Part shown: piece after piece, positions 25,801 through 44,674 of the stretch
How positions within the stretch are numbered: position 1 is the stretch's first letter
Layout of the letters: each line of letters opens with the position of its first letter
Source: Vitellaria paradoxa
Taxonomy: Eukaryota > Streptophyta > Magnoliopsida > Ericales > Sapotaceae
Length of the DNA: 64,000 bases
Direction: 5' to 3'
Assembly (NCBI GenBank): GCA_019916065.1
Contig: CM034238.1
Span: forward strand, 310,001-374,000
Position numbers and translations under genes: made by a program
The notes under the pieces: model-generated
The model's input: the letters and a program-made list of their open reading frames with translations, nothing else
The model's database searches: none
Told to the model about the DNA's origin: nothing

Positions 25801-28257
25801 ACAATATCAGAGATTTTATTATTAGTTATTGGGGTGGCAACATATGGTTGAAAGCTTTTGCATGTTTACCCAAATTTCTTTTACCAAGTTGATTTGAGCT
25901 AGAAGGATGGGACAAAACAAATAAGGGTTCATCTGAAAAACTTGGTGGGATGCCTAAACCCTAATTTCATGTTGTGTGGTATGATGGCTCAGAAATTAAT
26001 GATGTCTTTCGATCAATGATTTCTGAAGGGAATAGAAAATGGAAGGGAAATGAAATTACTTATATGTACTTATAATTTATTATTAATCAAATTAAAAATT
26101 ATTTTTTGAAAAATATATATTTATTTTCTTCTCAATTTTTTTTTCTTAATCCAACCAAAAATAAATACATTTAACGTCTTTCTTTTCATTTTGCTTTATT
26201 ACCTTTTACCCTTCACTTTTTCCCCTTCCACAAATTTATATTCCAAATGAATTTCTATGGCTTGCAGGAGCCATATAATTGCATGGACTACTCTGGATTT
26301 GGCTTAGGTTGTTCGACAATATCTGGGGTTTTCTACTTGTATAAATGTATTATACATGTGTGAATTACATGAAGAGAACAACTCATCAATCCTTGAGACT
26401 GGTTTATTGCCAGGCTTTATGAAGAATAAAAATATATTTTTTTTGAAGGCACAAAGGAACCTTTGCTGCCTATAGATAGGCCTTGTTCCTCAGTCCTTGC
26501 TCTACCTGCAACCACTGCCTTCTCAATAATTCTTGCAAACTCCTCTTGCCACCCTCTTTTAACTATTTATGGCATATAGATCGTAAATCACCCTTATGTG
26601 AGAATGAAGAACAAATCCTTATCTTGATGCCTTCTCACTTGATAACTTAACAGCCTAGTTTACCTCAATCCCCAATAGAAGGATGGATTTTTGAACCTCT
26701 TTCCCGTTTATGAAATGCGAACTGCATCTCCCTTTGAATCTAGATCAAATGTTCATCAACCCCATTGAATGGTTTCCTTGACAGTCTTCCGCTCTTATAA
26801 TTTACAAGAACTTCAATTATATAGCTAAAACTGATATAGAGTATAAATATTTTAAATGCCTCAAGTTGCATCTAAATATGTTTTATAATGTGGTTAGCAC
26901 CAGTTTATTCTTGGGGCATGAGAAATATTTAAGATAACACCAGTTTATAAAGTTTATTTTATTTACTCATTTAATTCCAGCCCAGCCTAGCCCTAGCCCT
27001 CGCCCTCGCCCTAGCCCCAACCCCAACTTCTTGATTTCTTCTTCTCTGTTGCTTGGATACTTGCAAGGTAGGTCTGTTTGTGTGCTTAACCTGCATTTTG
27101 GAAGTATAGAGTGAATCTTTATTTTTAGTCCTGCCCTCAACCTCCCAACTTTTTATGGGGCCTAACAATCTTGTATTTTTGTACCTATGCATTACTCAAT
27201 TCAGTTCATTATGTGTAAATCATCTGTTTTCCTTGACTGAGAAAGGGGTTAGGGATGTGTTTTATCTTTTATTTTTGGGAGGGGGAGTTGGGGGGACAAA
27301 TTGGCTGGAGAGGGAGCTGACTGAACACCCTGATTTGAGTAAATTACATGTTCTTTACAGATGGATCCCTCCTCCTTTACCAACCCAAATTTGTACAATA
27401 CGGAGACTTAAATTCCACGCCTCATTTAAGAGTAGATTTATTTATTTATATTATTATTATTATATTTGGTTGTTTATGGTCCATTATTTTGATGGTTGAA
27501 TATGTGGATATTGTCTATTAACAGGTTAACCAGAATGTGGAAATCTATGCTTGAATGCAATCATAGTCAATGCCAAGCTATTGGACAAGCTAGACGATTA
27601 GATGCTGTTGCATCCCACAAACACTTTAGTGATGCACATCTTGAAGCCACATTGCAGTTTGAACACGAGCTTCTTAGTTGGACATTAAGATTCTCTCGCT
27701 GGGTTGGTGCCCAGAAGGCTTATGTTAAAGCGCTTAATAACTGGCTTCTGAAATGTCTTCTATATGTACCTGAAGAAACACCCGACGGACCTGTTCCCTT
27801 CTCTCCTGGTAGAATAGGTGCGCCCCCAGTCTTTGTAGTCTGTAATCAGTGGTCACAAGCACTGGACAGAATTTCTGAGAAGGAAGTAGTTGATTCTATG
27901 CGAAATTTTGCCACAAGCGTGCTTCAGCTTTGGGAGCGGGGTAAGCTAGAAATGCGCCAAAGGATGGTGAACGACAATATGGAGAATAGAGTTAAGAACT
28001 TTGAAAGGGAGGACCAGAAGATACAGAAAGAGATCCAGGCGTTGGACAAAAGGATGGTTCTGGTCACAGGGGATGGCAATGGTCTCTATGTGAGCGGAAA
28101 TGTGCATCAGAGTGAGACTAGCAAAACTAGCAGTCTGCAGGTGAGTCTGCAACATATTTTTGAGGCTATGGAGAGGTTCACTGCCAACACATTGAGAGCA
28201 TATGAGGATTTGTTACAACGTATTGAGGAGGATAGAAAGGATAGACTTGCTCTCTAG
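19957..28257 (+). CDS. DUF630/DUF632 domain protein (four exons)
   Basis: The model is join(19957..21232, 21534..21745, 24797..25020, 27525..28257), 814 residues. All junctions are GT-AG and keep phase. The start is fixed by the family N terminus MGCTSSKLDDLPAVALCRER; Gly2 and Cys3 fit N-myristoylation and palmitoylation, suggesting membrane attachment. Residues 1-60 are DUF630. A long low-complexity His/Ser/Pro linker with PPPPPPSPP and WDFLNPFE follows. DUF632 starts near residue 385 (DFEVVQEIQLQFERAFESG), continues through YQVSSKML (exon 1/2 junction), LYLWEKKLYQEVK, the Lys/Arg-rich KMRVLHERKCRKLKHLDERG and LTRMWKSMLECN, and ends near the stop. Such proteins are often annotated as bZIP-like, and one Arabidopsis relative (NRG2) regulates nitrate responses. 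This one does not match NRG2 at its N terminus, so no specific role is assigned. Introns 2 and 3 are about 3.05 and 2.5 kb and hold duplications. Confidence 0.93.
22793..22833 (+). repeat. (TC)n microsatellite in intron 2
   Basis: A pure TC run of about 20 units lies within the second intron of the DUF630/DUF632 gene. Other TC-rich patches occur at about 22340-22358. Confidence 0.85.
24004..24142 (+). repeat. Tandem duplication, about 70-bp unit, intron 2
   Basis: Two adjacent copies share AAATCnTTGATATCTC, AAGAT, CTTTGGAGTGAnGTGTTTC and TTTTATTCAGnCGTGTT. They differ by about 10 substitutions and a small insertion. Confidence 0.8.
24395..24645 (+). repeat. Tandem duplication, about 124-bp unit, intron 2
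   Basis: GCCCAATTGTTATG begins at 24395 and again at 24519. Each copy continues through TCCTCCC-ACCCTGCAT-GGAAGGAC-type text and ends in AAGGATTGTGC. The copies are visibly diverged. The open frames that cross them are not conserved and are not treated as exons. Confidence 0.75.
25426..25765 (+). repeat. Tandem duplication, about 177-bp period, intron 3
   Basis: AAAATATTTTTAGAGATATT begins at 25426 and 25603. Both copies continue through CATTACATGTA, ATCTTCTACTAGATCTTGTA, TTAGTATTGCTAGCTATCTG and end near ATCATTCCC. Differences are mainly in T-run length and a short insertion. Confidence 0.8.
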
Positions 28258-31022
28258 AATGAGAAAGTTCCATAGGGTTGCAGAGCGAATTGAAACTGCC
28301 TCATCTCTTTCTGAGTAGGTGATTTTGTCCGGTATATGCGCCGTCCAACCCAGGTGAAAGATTATTTGAAGGGAAAATGTTTGGAGTTCTTAGAACCTTC
28401 ACCCTTACTGGACAATGTTTGCCTTGGTGCTGCAATGGTTTGGTTGGCTACTGCTTTGGCCAATTTTTGCATCTTTGGTTGGCTCCTTCTTGGCTGCGGC
28501 GGTGGTAGTGGTTTTTTTTTTTTTTGGGGGGGGGGGTTGGAGTTGGGGGTTACGTAAAGGTAGTGTGACTTTAATCTGTGTGCTCTGCATTGGCAGCTTG
28601 TATTTATGGCAAATGGCCTCAACCATTGGGGCAGAAAAAAGCTTGTGGACTAAAATTTAGTGTGGTGAAGCTTTATCTAGTAAGAAGCTGCCTTGGTATG
28701 CCATAATAGATGATATAGAAACTGTGGCTGGCCACAGAGGGCAATGCTTGGTGAAACCAACTTTTGCATGGAAAGTGGTCCAGGGCATGCATCTAGGAAT
28801 GGAGACTAGATCGGGCATGTGGCCTATGGCTATGGGAGTACCTTCAGCGAGGCAGATTTTACTACAATTTTGCATTAGGATGACTAGATGAGGTATAAAT
28901 TCAGTTACATGGGGCTTGCCATGACGCAAGTCAGGGAAAAGCTCAAATATCTGATCTTGTAAAATAGGATAGGGACAGTACTCCTTTATAATTAGTTTTA
29001 TTGTTGTACAGAATTGTTTTTAGTGTTACATGAATGTATAAATTTCCCTCAATTTAGTAACTGTTAGACATTTGAAAGCGAATTTTTCTGATTGAATCAA
29101 GTGCATATGCATCCATTGGAACCATGGATTTGGTCTGGGTATGTATGATTAGCACTGCAAGGGCCTTTGCTATTGAGTTTGCACTGTGGTTGAACACCTT
29201 CAAGTTGCAGGTTGAACACCCCTTTTTTTTTGGGGTCTCGGCTACCCTTATGCTCTCTTCAAATGATTGGAATTGAGGTGGTGCTCAACTTATCTTTCAG
29301 CTTAAGACGTCGTCGCAGAGTGATTTCAGATATGTTGTTTTGTTTATCTTTTTATTTCTTGTTATAACTTTTGGGCATGAATTATGGGCTCTGATAGATT
29401 ATGGTTTTAGCTGACCAGTCACAGGCATTAGCGATTATAATTTTAATCACTTTGGTTTTAGTAAGGGTTGGGTTGCATTCTTGTCTTGGCACGTGAACTT
29501 TCTATGCCTCACACCGTGTGCGCCTTGGTTTCAAGCCAAATAGCCCCTGCATTCATCTCTCATTTCCCATTATTGGCAAGGGAAGAAATTACTGTAACAG
29601 TGACAGATAAGGAATGGGATATATATACGCTCCTTTTGATTTGTTATAATGTTTTAAAATTTTTAAAAAATATTTAATTTTTTATTTCATTATAATATAA
29701 AGTTTTAAAATTTTTAAAAATTTTTTATTTTATTATATAAATTACGAATTTATTGTTTATTTTATTTTATATCACTTTAAACACAACATAACGTAACAGT
29801 TGCAGTGCAGTACCTGACAAGCATAATAATGAATTCAAATATGAGAACCCATCCATCTTTGCCTCTTCCTTTCCGATGCCATGCCAGCCAATATACCTAC
29901 TGACAACATATAATGTGTTTTTCATAATCCATGAAATGGACACATTTGGGTATTCACCAATTATAATATTATGGAGACGTTTTTGGAGTAATAAAAAGTG
30001 TTATAAAATAAGATAATTTATAAGTTCATAATTTAATTTTTAAAAATTTTTAACAATTTTTATTTTACCTAATAGATCCTATGCATCCTTAAATTCCAAT
30101 TTCAAACATTCAACACTGTCAAACATAAAGGGGGGGGGGGGGAAGATTCTGACTTTCAACGTGCTTAGCGGAATAAGCCTTCCCAGGTGTGCCACATATT
30201 TGATTGTCACAACAAATTAAGAAATAGATGAAGTATTTTAATGAGAGAACTACTTGGCTAAATGTCGTGCATAACGTTGCGCTCTTTAACAAAGCCAAAA
30301 TATGCTCTTTTTCAATTGGCATTGGTGTGGTCGCAAGTGTGAGAATCATCATCCTTTATTTATATTAATCAATTAGTCACTATACCATTATACCATACTA
30401 AACAAGAGTCAAAACCAATCAACCGGCCAACCAAACCAAAACCAGTGTTTTTTTTTTTTTTTTGGTAAGTTCTAAAACCAGTGTTTTTCAAAATTTAGGG
30501 TTCATTTGGTTTATTTTTTTATTTTTTGTTTTCTGTTTTTGTTTTTATTTTTTATTTTAAACTCATTTTTCATTTTACGCTTTTAAAAATAAGAAAAAAG
30601 TTCAAAACTCATTTGATCACTTATATTTTAAATTTTGTTTTAAAAAATAAAAAATGAACTTATACATAAAATAAAAAATGACAAAAAGTCATTTTGAACG
30701 TTTTTAATTCAAAATAAAAAAAATTTAAAAATAATAAAAATAAAATATTTTTTATTTCTTTATTTTAAAAATTTTAAAATATAAAATAAAAACAAAAAAT
30801 AGAAAACAGAAAAAATAAACCACATTTAAAGAACAAAGAAACTGTTTTCAAACTCCCAAGGACCGACGACTATAGTCTCTGTGTGTTCTATGTGTGTGTG
30901 ATATTTGAAGATCTTGAGATACAGAGTAAAAGGTGAAGCAGTGACCAATAATAAAGAATTGCCTTGCTACCTCTTTTCTTCTCTCTTTCTCTCTCTCTGG
31001 GTTTACTTTCTGTCATTCTAAA
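28258..31022. other. 3' flank of the DUF632 gene and intergenic region to BSK1
   Basis: The first roughly 750 bp are less AT-rich and probably include the 3' UTR of the upstream gene. They contain T14 followed by G11 at 28512-28536. A G13 run lies at 30130-30142, and a MITE-like element covers about 30498-30830. The last 100 bp before BSK1 are pyrimidine-rich. No further gene was recognised. Confidence 0.55.
30498..30830. mobile_element. MITE copy sharing a family with 61410-61730
   Basis: It begins GGGTTCATTTGGTTTATTTT after TTA. Its interior words TTAAACTCATTTTTCATTTT, ACGCTTTTAAAAATAAG, ACATAAAATAAAAAATGAC and AAAAAGTCATTTTGAACG also occur in the same order in 61410-61730. The inverted end CTGTTTTCTATTTTTTG mirrors the start. 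The right terminus is eroded, so its boundary is approximate. Confidence 0.7.
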
Positions 31023-31043
31023 ATGGTTTTTCTTGTCATGTAA
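31023..31043 (+). promoter_or_regulatory. Short uORF ending in ATGTAA upstream of BSK1
   Basis: An upstream ATG at 31023 opens six codons (MVFLVM) and stops at 31041-31043. The last sense codon plus the stop form ATGTAA (31038-31043), a minimal start-stop uORF, 36 nt before the BSK1 start. It matters only if the transcript starts upstream of 31023, which the sequence does not prove. Confidence 0.5.
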
Positions 31044-31079
31044 GGACAATTCCAACTAGACAGTAGTGACTCAGACGAC

Positions 31080-37487
<6,408 letters not shown>

Positions 37488-40400
37488 AGAGAATATGACT
37501 TACGTGTGTGTATATATATATATATATATCTGTCTGTCTGTGTAATCGTGAATTAATTAAAGCTATTCACCAGACATTTGCGTCGTTCTTAACGCTTGCT
37601 TGCGCCACCCGAGTTTGTAAAATCTCCAGATAGGGAATTTAAGAAATCTTCGCAATTGCAATTGTCTTATAGAGCTTTAACACCAGCTTGTTTTTGTAAC
37701 AACTCAGTATGAGTTTCAGTTCAATATATATGTTAGTTAAAAACACATCCATCTTCGTGGGTCGCATGCTTGAGTGAGAGAGAATGAAAAAAATGGAGTT
37801 CCAGGATGTACATACAATGACAGTGCCATATGTGGGCCTCGTATTTCAGCGTAGGGTGGGAATGTAACCAAGTAAGACGGCTGTCAAATTTGGCGTTTCC
37901 AACTGAATTTATTCTGTCCCATAGACCAATTTGTTATGGAAAAATTTGCACTCCCAAAAGTTCTTCAATATGGAAGCAACACAAGCGTAGCACAAAAAAT
38001 TAAATGGTTTTATGCTCGTGCTTTCCTTCATCATATATTGAGTGATAATTTTATAAGTATGCCAACATTCAATTGTTCTTGATTATTGGGTAGGGCTTGT
38101 CCATTGGGTTTGCTTCCCGATTGGGCGTACAATGAGCCCCATTCAACAATAGGGGGTCCATTCCGGATGGGCCTTGAGAAGTCACTTGGATAATTGTTTG
38201 AGCCTTTTTAATCTTAATTCAATTTTCTTTTGCATATTAAGCTCTCAAATCAAGTGAAAGACAATTTGAAACTATAAATTTTGGGTGCAAATCAATACGC
38301 AAATAAAATTTCTCTACTTTGAAACAAATTGGATAGCTTTGTTTTGATAAGATGTCAAGTATTTGTTTACTTATTTTTTTCTCCCATATGCCCAATCCTA
38401 AATTATGTCATTTTCAGCTCTATTTGTTTCTCACCATGATTTGTTAAATTGGAAATAATCATTAATTGTCTCTTTGGGCTCATTAACTCCCTTATTACAG
38501 TGAATAAAACTTAATAATAAACTTCAATTTTATAACTTTTAAATTTATAAATATACATATAATTATATAATAATGAGGTAGGCGACTATTAAAATTCAAC
38601 AATAAAAGTAACTCTCTGAAGTTAAAGTCAATGTGTGGATGAGAGTCCAGACTGCCTATCATTCGAACAGGTGTTCGGACGACAATTTTGCCACAGCCAA
38701 AATTTTTAGTATTTTCTATTTTTTGCACTTTGTCATCAGCATAGGCGTGTGCACAAGCTACCGTTTAAATATAGGTCCGAATGACCTTGGCTGTTTTAGT
38801 TTATTTTTCTTTTATTCATACTTACACTTTATTTTAGTCCAACTTACCTTAACTCTTACTCAATTGTATTTCCGAGTAGTTGCACATATCCTTCACCACT
38901 ATTTCACCTTCTCTTATGGTATTCAAAAATTGAAAATGTTTTGAATTGATTGGTGAAATCATGAATTATTTATATATAAATTATTTTTAAAATAAAAATA
39001 AAAATTTTAAAATTTAGATTCAAACACAATTAATGTAGAATATAAAAAATCACATGTCATTAAAATGTAAATAAATCTAAACCCTCTATTTTTTTTACCG
39101 TATCCCCTGTAGTAGATTTTTTTCATTGTAGAAATTATCTCATATGTGTAAATAATTAACAATTTAATAAAACAATTTTAAAAGCGGTGGATGGATCGAA
39201 GAAGAGGCTGGAGGAATAACGCAAAATGAGCACCGAAAATATCAGACGCATATTGTGTTATTTCACATTCTTACCTTTTATGAAAAGTTAAAAAGAATCC
39301 GCATATGCCCAAAAGCATTCTAGAGTATATGCCATATTGATTCTATATATAATTGGATCTTGTTGTATGATTAATGGGTGTTGACCCTTTCAAGGAAAGT
39401 CACATGTTTTTTTTTTTGGGTAATTCAAGAAAGTTACATGTTACATTCATGCTTGATCGTTTTTCTTTTTAATCGATTAATTAATTTATTTTTATTGGTT
39501 AAAATATATGTAAACCTAATTAATAAATGCAAAGGCTATCACCAGGTATTTTCAATGTCGAGTTCCTTTTAATTATTGTATAACGTGGACCTTCCTCCCA
39601 ATTATCGAACATGCAGGTGATCTAGGTCATTAGCAGTGGAGGCCGTTCTACCTTTAGTTTAACCAGTAATATATGCTACATACATACATATATATATAAT
39701 TAAAATAAAATAAATTATCAAAATCCTTTATTGGAATTAATGATGTGATTAAATTTAAACTTATCAATTAAGAATAAAAGTTAAAATAAGTTATTTATAA
39801 TACTAAACAATTTGCGATTAGTCAACATTTTTGTGGCCCACACGGGTATAACGCCCCCTAAATATATAGGGGAACTCGCAGAAGTGCAGCGGGCACGGCA
39901 AAAGTAGTTCTACTCCATGCGCAAAAGAAAAATAAGAGAGAGAGAGAGAGAGAGAGAGGATAAGAACAAACTGGGAGTTGCCGGTCAACAAAAGATGTCC
40001 ATAATAATAAGTAGAGGGCTACGCAAGTTGGAAGCTTCCTAGTCAGCTTCCTGGGGGGCTTGTTTGGAACAAGAATTAATTTATGGCGGAAAAAGATAAG
40101 TGAAGGGAAACTAGATTACGTGCATATGTATATTGTGATAAATGAAATATAAAATTAAAGTCTTTTACAAAATTAATGTTTACTTTTTTTAATCATATTA
40201 ATTAAAAAATAAAATTAGCACTTTTTTTCTCAATTATCTTTTTCTTACACTTCTCTCTCTCCTCACCCCTCCCAAAAAAAAAAAAAAAAATTATTTATTC
40301 CAGTCACAAACTTTAAAGAGTGAATGCATCACCAATTTCTTACATTAACGGGTCCATACATAATGATAAGAAAGTGACCCCCATCATTATTATTATTATT

Positions 40401-41095
40401 TCATTTCAAATTTTAAAAGTGTTCGTTTTGCTGAGTCAAATAAACATCACTGTCTTGCCTTCTTAAGTCCTCACGTCAGTTGGGGAGACATTGATGAGGG
40501 TGAGTTTGGAAGAAAAAAAAAATTAATTTTTTTAGTTGTTTTTTATTAATTATTAAAAAATTATTTTTTATAAAAAAAGAAAAAATTAATTTTTTAATAA
40601 TTAATTTTTAACTTTTTAATAACTAACTTAATATTTTTATCTTTTAAAATTTAAAAGAAATTAATTAAAAAATAAATTTAATTATTTTAAAAAATAAAAA
40701 AGACAACAGTTAATAATTCAGTTTTCAACTTTTTTTTTTTTTTTTTTGGCGAAGCAGGCTCTAAGTTTGCCACTACACTGAAAAGTGAGTTTGACGAAAT
40801 AATGTTAAATCAGTTTTATAGTATTGATTTAGGTTTGTTATATTTTAATTTAACAGTTTAAATATATTTATATTATTTTAATTAAAAAATATAAATATAT
40901 TATAATTATTAAATTTTAATTGAACAATTTTGATCATTAATTACAAAATTCACATAACATTGCTACGCAAGCTTACCAAATCCCTACTGCACAGCAGTAA
41001 CCGGACAGCTGATAAGCTCGTATATACAAAACAGCTCATGGTCTGTGCTGGAGGACCGTCTGATTGGAGGTTGCGTCGGGATTGAGTTACACCTT

Positions 41096-41208
41096 GGCTA
41101 GGCTGGCTGTAGCGTACCCTCCCTGTGTGTGGGGCTAGGCTGGCTGTAGCGTACCCTCCCTGTGTGTGGGGGCTAGGCTGGCTGTAGTGTACTTGGAGCA
41201 GATAGATA
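41096..41208 (+). repeat. 37-38-bp minisatellite, about 2.5 copies
   Basis: Units starting at 41096, 41133 and 41171 share GGCTAGGCTGGCTGTAGCGT and then ACCCTCCCTGTGTGTGG. The third is cut short and followed by GATA repeats. The array is GC-rich in an AT-rich neighbourhood. A separate 18-bp direct repeat, TCAAACCAATAAGAGGGT, lies just to the right at about 41221 and 41259. Confidence 0.85.
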
Positions 41209-42135
41209 GATAGCAAACGATTCAAACCAATAAGAGGGTGTACCGTGTGTAAGATAGACATCAAACCAATAAGAGGGTTTGCAGCGTTAAAAAAAAAAAA
41301 AATGAATGAATGAAAATATAATCTGAGTAAATTTTTAACGAGTGGTGTGTAATTAATAAATTACGTTTTTTTACAAATAAATAGTATTATTTTTAATTTT
41401 TGTATTAATTTTTTAGATTTTAAATTCTTTCTAACAATTTTTTTAAATTCGTTCGAATAGTTTTATATCAAATTTTTTTGAAAATTATTAAAAAGTTTTA
41501 AAATTTGTAAAAAAACTATAGAGATTTGTGAAAATGTAATTGAGATTTATAAAAAAATTTATTAAGGTATGTAAATATATATAAATTTATATAAATTTTA
41601 CTAAATACGAGAAAAATAAAATGTGTTACAAAATTTTAGAAATTTTTAAAAATTTTCCCACAAATTCATGTCTCCAAATCTCTTAGGACATGTTTGGTAA
41701 GGGGTGAAAATTTTGAAAGTAAAAGATTACGGGAGTAATTGTTGTGCTAGTATTGGTTGTTGAGGTAACAAGTTTATGATACTTATGTTTGAAATGAGAA
41801 AATAAATATTATTCCGTAATATAATTATTATATTTGAAATGCTTAACATTTTGAAGCGGTAAAATTTAATTGTGTTTGGAACGTGGGTAAATTTACTGAG
41901 TAAAAAAGTTAATAATTAATTTTTGTAAACTATTATTATAAAATAAATCATCATAATAATTTTTATTATAATAATAATTAATTTTAATAAACTAAATGTT
42001 ATTAAAATATATAATTTTAAAAAAATTATTAATTATAAAAATAATTTTATCATAGATTAATATTTCAATAGCAATTTATTTTAATACTAAATTATTATTT
42101 GTCAAAATTTATTTTTCTATTGATAAAATAATTTA

Positions 42136-42497
42136 GGCCCTGTTTGGCATAAAATAAAACTCTAAAAAACTATATAAATCTCTAACAACCCCTCTACCTC
42201 TAATTTTTCCGCCATCACTAATTTTAAAAAATTCTAATATTTCGCTGAAAAAATAAAAAAATCTGAAAGTAGATTAACCAAATGTGTAAATTTTTTATAC
42301 AATCATATTCTTCGTATTGAAAACTTTCAAACAAGTGCCATTGTCGCTATTTCTTGTGAATTTTTTTGAATCCGTGAGAATGAATTTGAAAAACTATTCC
42401 CACAGTTTGTGACTTTTCAGAAAAAAACGGCGCCAAAATTAATCTCAAACCACATTTTATCTCAATTTATCTTATTTTTCTTATCCCAAACAAGGTC
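42136..42497. mobile_element. Tourist-like MITE (362 bp)
   Basis: The left end GGCCCTGTTTGG and the inverted right end GACCTTGTTTGG (CCAAACAAGGTC on plus) match at 10 of 12 positions. TTA flanks both sides (42133-42135 and 42498-42500). The interior has no coding capacity. Similar GGACAT...TTTGGTA words at 41698 and 42700-42717 hint at a larger surrounding element, but no flanking duplication supports that. Confidence 0.7.
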
Positions 42498-44623
42498 TTA
42501 ATAAAACAAGCAATTTTAGTTTATTTAAATAAATTATTAATTTTAATAACATATATTACTATAATACATAATCTAGTAGATTATTATTTACGAGATCAAA
42601 TTTTTATTTGTTAAAATATTTTAATTTGTCATGTGGGCCTCACATAATAAATAATTTTGATTGTTTCAAGTTCACGCTTCAAAACCATTAAAAAAAAAAC
42701 TATACCATACAATGTCCCCTTCCGGTAAAGTCACGTATTATTATTATTATTATCTCAAGAAATAGAATGAGTGTTATTAATTACGCCCGAGATTAGTAGA
42801 AGATGGAAACCTCATGATGAAGTAATGCGGATAACATCGATCATTTCCTCCGATATATTCACAGTTTTTTGCTGTCAATTCATGGGCAGAAATTAAAATA
42901 TTTGACCAACCGCTGGTTTAGATTTTTATCATTAAAGAAAAGGTATACTTGTAATTCTAAAATTAATTATTACAATTCTTGACAAAAAAAAAGAATAGCA
43001 ATTTTATTATTTGTATTAAATGCATGAATATGAATAATTTTATGCTGCTAATTAATTATAATGCACTCTCTCTTTTTTTTTTTCTTTTTCCTTATTTTTT
43101 CTTACTGATTATGACCGAGTAATGTAACCATGCTCGGATTGGAATGACATGCATACAATAATTTGTCGCGTAGGTCATCACTATCTATATATATATATAT
43201 ATATATGAAACCAAAGTAACCATTAATGAACAAGGCGTTAAAGTCTTCTTTATTGATGTACTGATACATTGAATAACATTGGTCTGGATAAGGCAAAAAA
43301 GGAAAAGAGATTCCAGCTAGCAGCCATCGTTGACTATGGTTGTGTTTGTTATCGGTAGTCATTAGTCGAATTAATAGTTACTTCAGCTTGATTAAATTTA
43401 TTTTTTTATATTTTAATTTTTTTAAGTTTTCAAAGATAAAAATATTAATGTAATAAAAATAAATTAGTCACTTAAAAAAAATCAATTTTTTCTTTCCCAA
43501 ACGTCCCAAACCAAGCCTAAGTCAAATACAAAACCAGCTAAGGAAAAAAAAAAAAAAAAAAAGTACCCAGCTATTGTCCGTCCGTAACCGTGAGCTGAGG
43601 CCCCTCTGTTTTTTTTGGGTGGGAGGGGGGGGGGTGATTTTTGCCCGCGCCTTTTAACTTTTTTACTTTTCTTTTCTTTTTTGTTTGGCTCAAATCGGAC
43701 GCATATTTTTTTAATATTTTTATTTTTATTATAATAAAGTAGTCTTTATTGTTTTTTTAAATATAAATATTAATTTAAGTATTCATATAAGCTGACGATT
43801 ATTTTTATATTAATTATCTATATTTTTTATAATAATTCAAGTAATAATTGTTAAAAATTTTTAAAAAATAATTTGTCAGTATAATTTATTTTTTATAATA
43901 AAAAATATTTTTTGTATGAATTCAATGAGACATATGTAGATATTTTAATTTTTACAACAGTTGAGTTTTTATTATGATATTTTAAATTATGTTGAAATTT
44001 TATTTTTAAATATTTTAAAAATATTCATTTAAAAATATTTTAAAATTATATTGCTAATTAAATTTTTATTATAGTATTTTTATTTATATTAAAAAATTTT
44101 ATTTTTAAACATTTAATAATCAATATAATTAATATATTATCCAATAACTCAAAAATATTTTTATTATTTGAACCACGTTCTTACAAAAAAAAAATAAAAT
44201 TATTGGATTAATTGACATTAGGAGCTATGCTTTGGAAATAAAGCTGGTAGCTCGACTGCCAGCTACTAGTTTTTTGAGTTTTTTTAAAATGACCAAATTT
44301 ACCTTCTTGCATTTTAAACTTATTTTAAATGTTGAAGAGTAAAAATATTAAATTAACATAAAGTTAAAAAATAGGTACTAAAAAGCTAAGTATTTTTCTC
44401 TTCCTAAATAAAAAAAAAAAAAACTAATTTTTTAATAACTACTTAGTAGTTAATTAAAAAAAATTAAATTTTTTCACAAACTCAGCCTTATTCGCATGTT
44501 TGAACCAAGCTGAAAAAAGAAAAAGGCGTCCTGTTTGAGCCAAACAGAAAAGAAAAGAAAAGAAAAGGAAAAAGAAAATTGAAACGCGCGGCCGCTGGCA
44601 GCGGGCTAACATCGCGTGCTTCC

Positions 44624-44633
44624 CTATATAAAA
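44624..44633 (+). promoter_or_regulatory. TATA box of the first chitinase gene
   Basis: CTATATAAAA lies 42 bp before the start codon at 44675, implying a very short 5' leader. The preceding 40 bp are unusually GC-rich (GCGCGGCCGCTGGCAGCGGG) but lack an exact GCC box. Confidence 0.7.
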
Positions 44634-44674
44634 CCCTTTAGCGCAATGAACAATTGGATAACAAATAGAGAGAA

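Larger units (their letters stand above)
37488..44623. other. Gene-free region between BSK1 and the first chitinase
   Basis: After the probable BSK1 3' UTR (with a TA run near 37509-37530) the sequence is AT-rich intergenic DNA. It contains an (AG)n run at about 39936-39958, a GC-richer minisatellite near 41.1 kb, a Tourist-like MITE at 42136-42497, A-runs at about 40277-40293 and 43543-43562, and a G10 run at about 43625-43634. No exon structure was recognised. Confidence 0.6.

Noticed and set aside
28336..28929. Open frames on both strands downstream of the DUF632 stop
   Set aside because: They overlap low-complexity T/G runs and the likely 3' UTR, with no conserved motif or splice context.
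41698..42717. Possible 1-kb element with GGACAT...TTTGGTA ends around the Tourist MITE
   Set aside because: The ends are only loosely similar and no target duplication flanks them.
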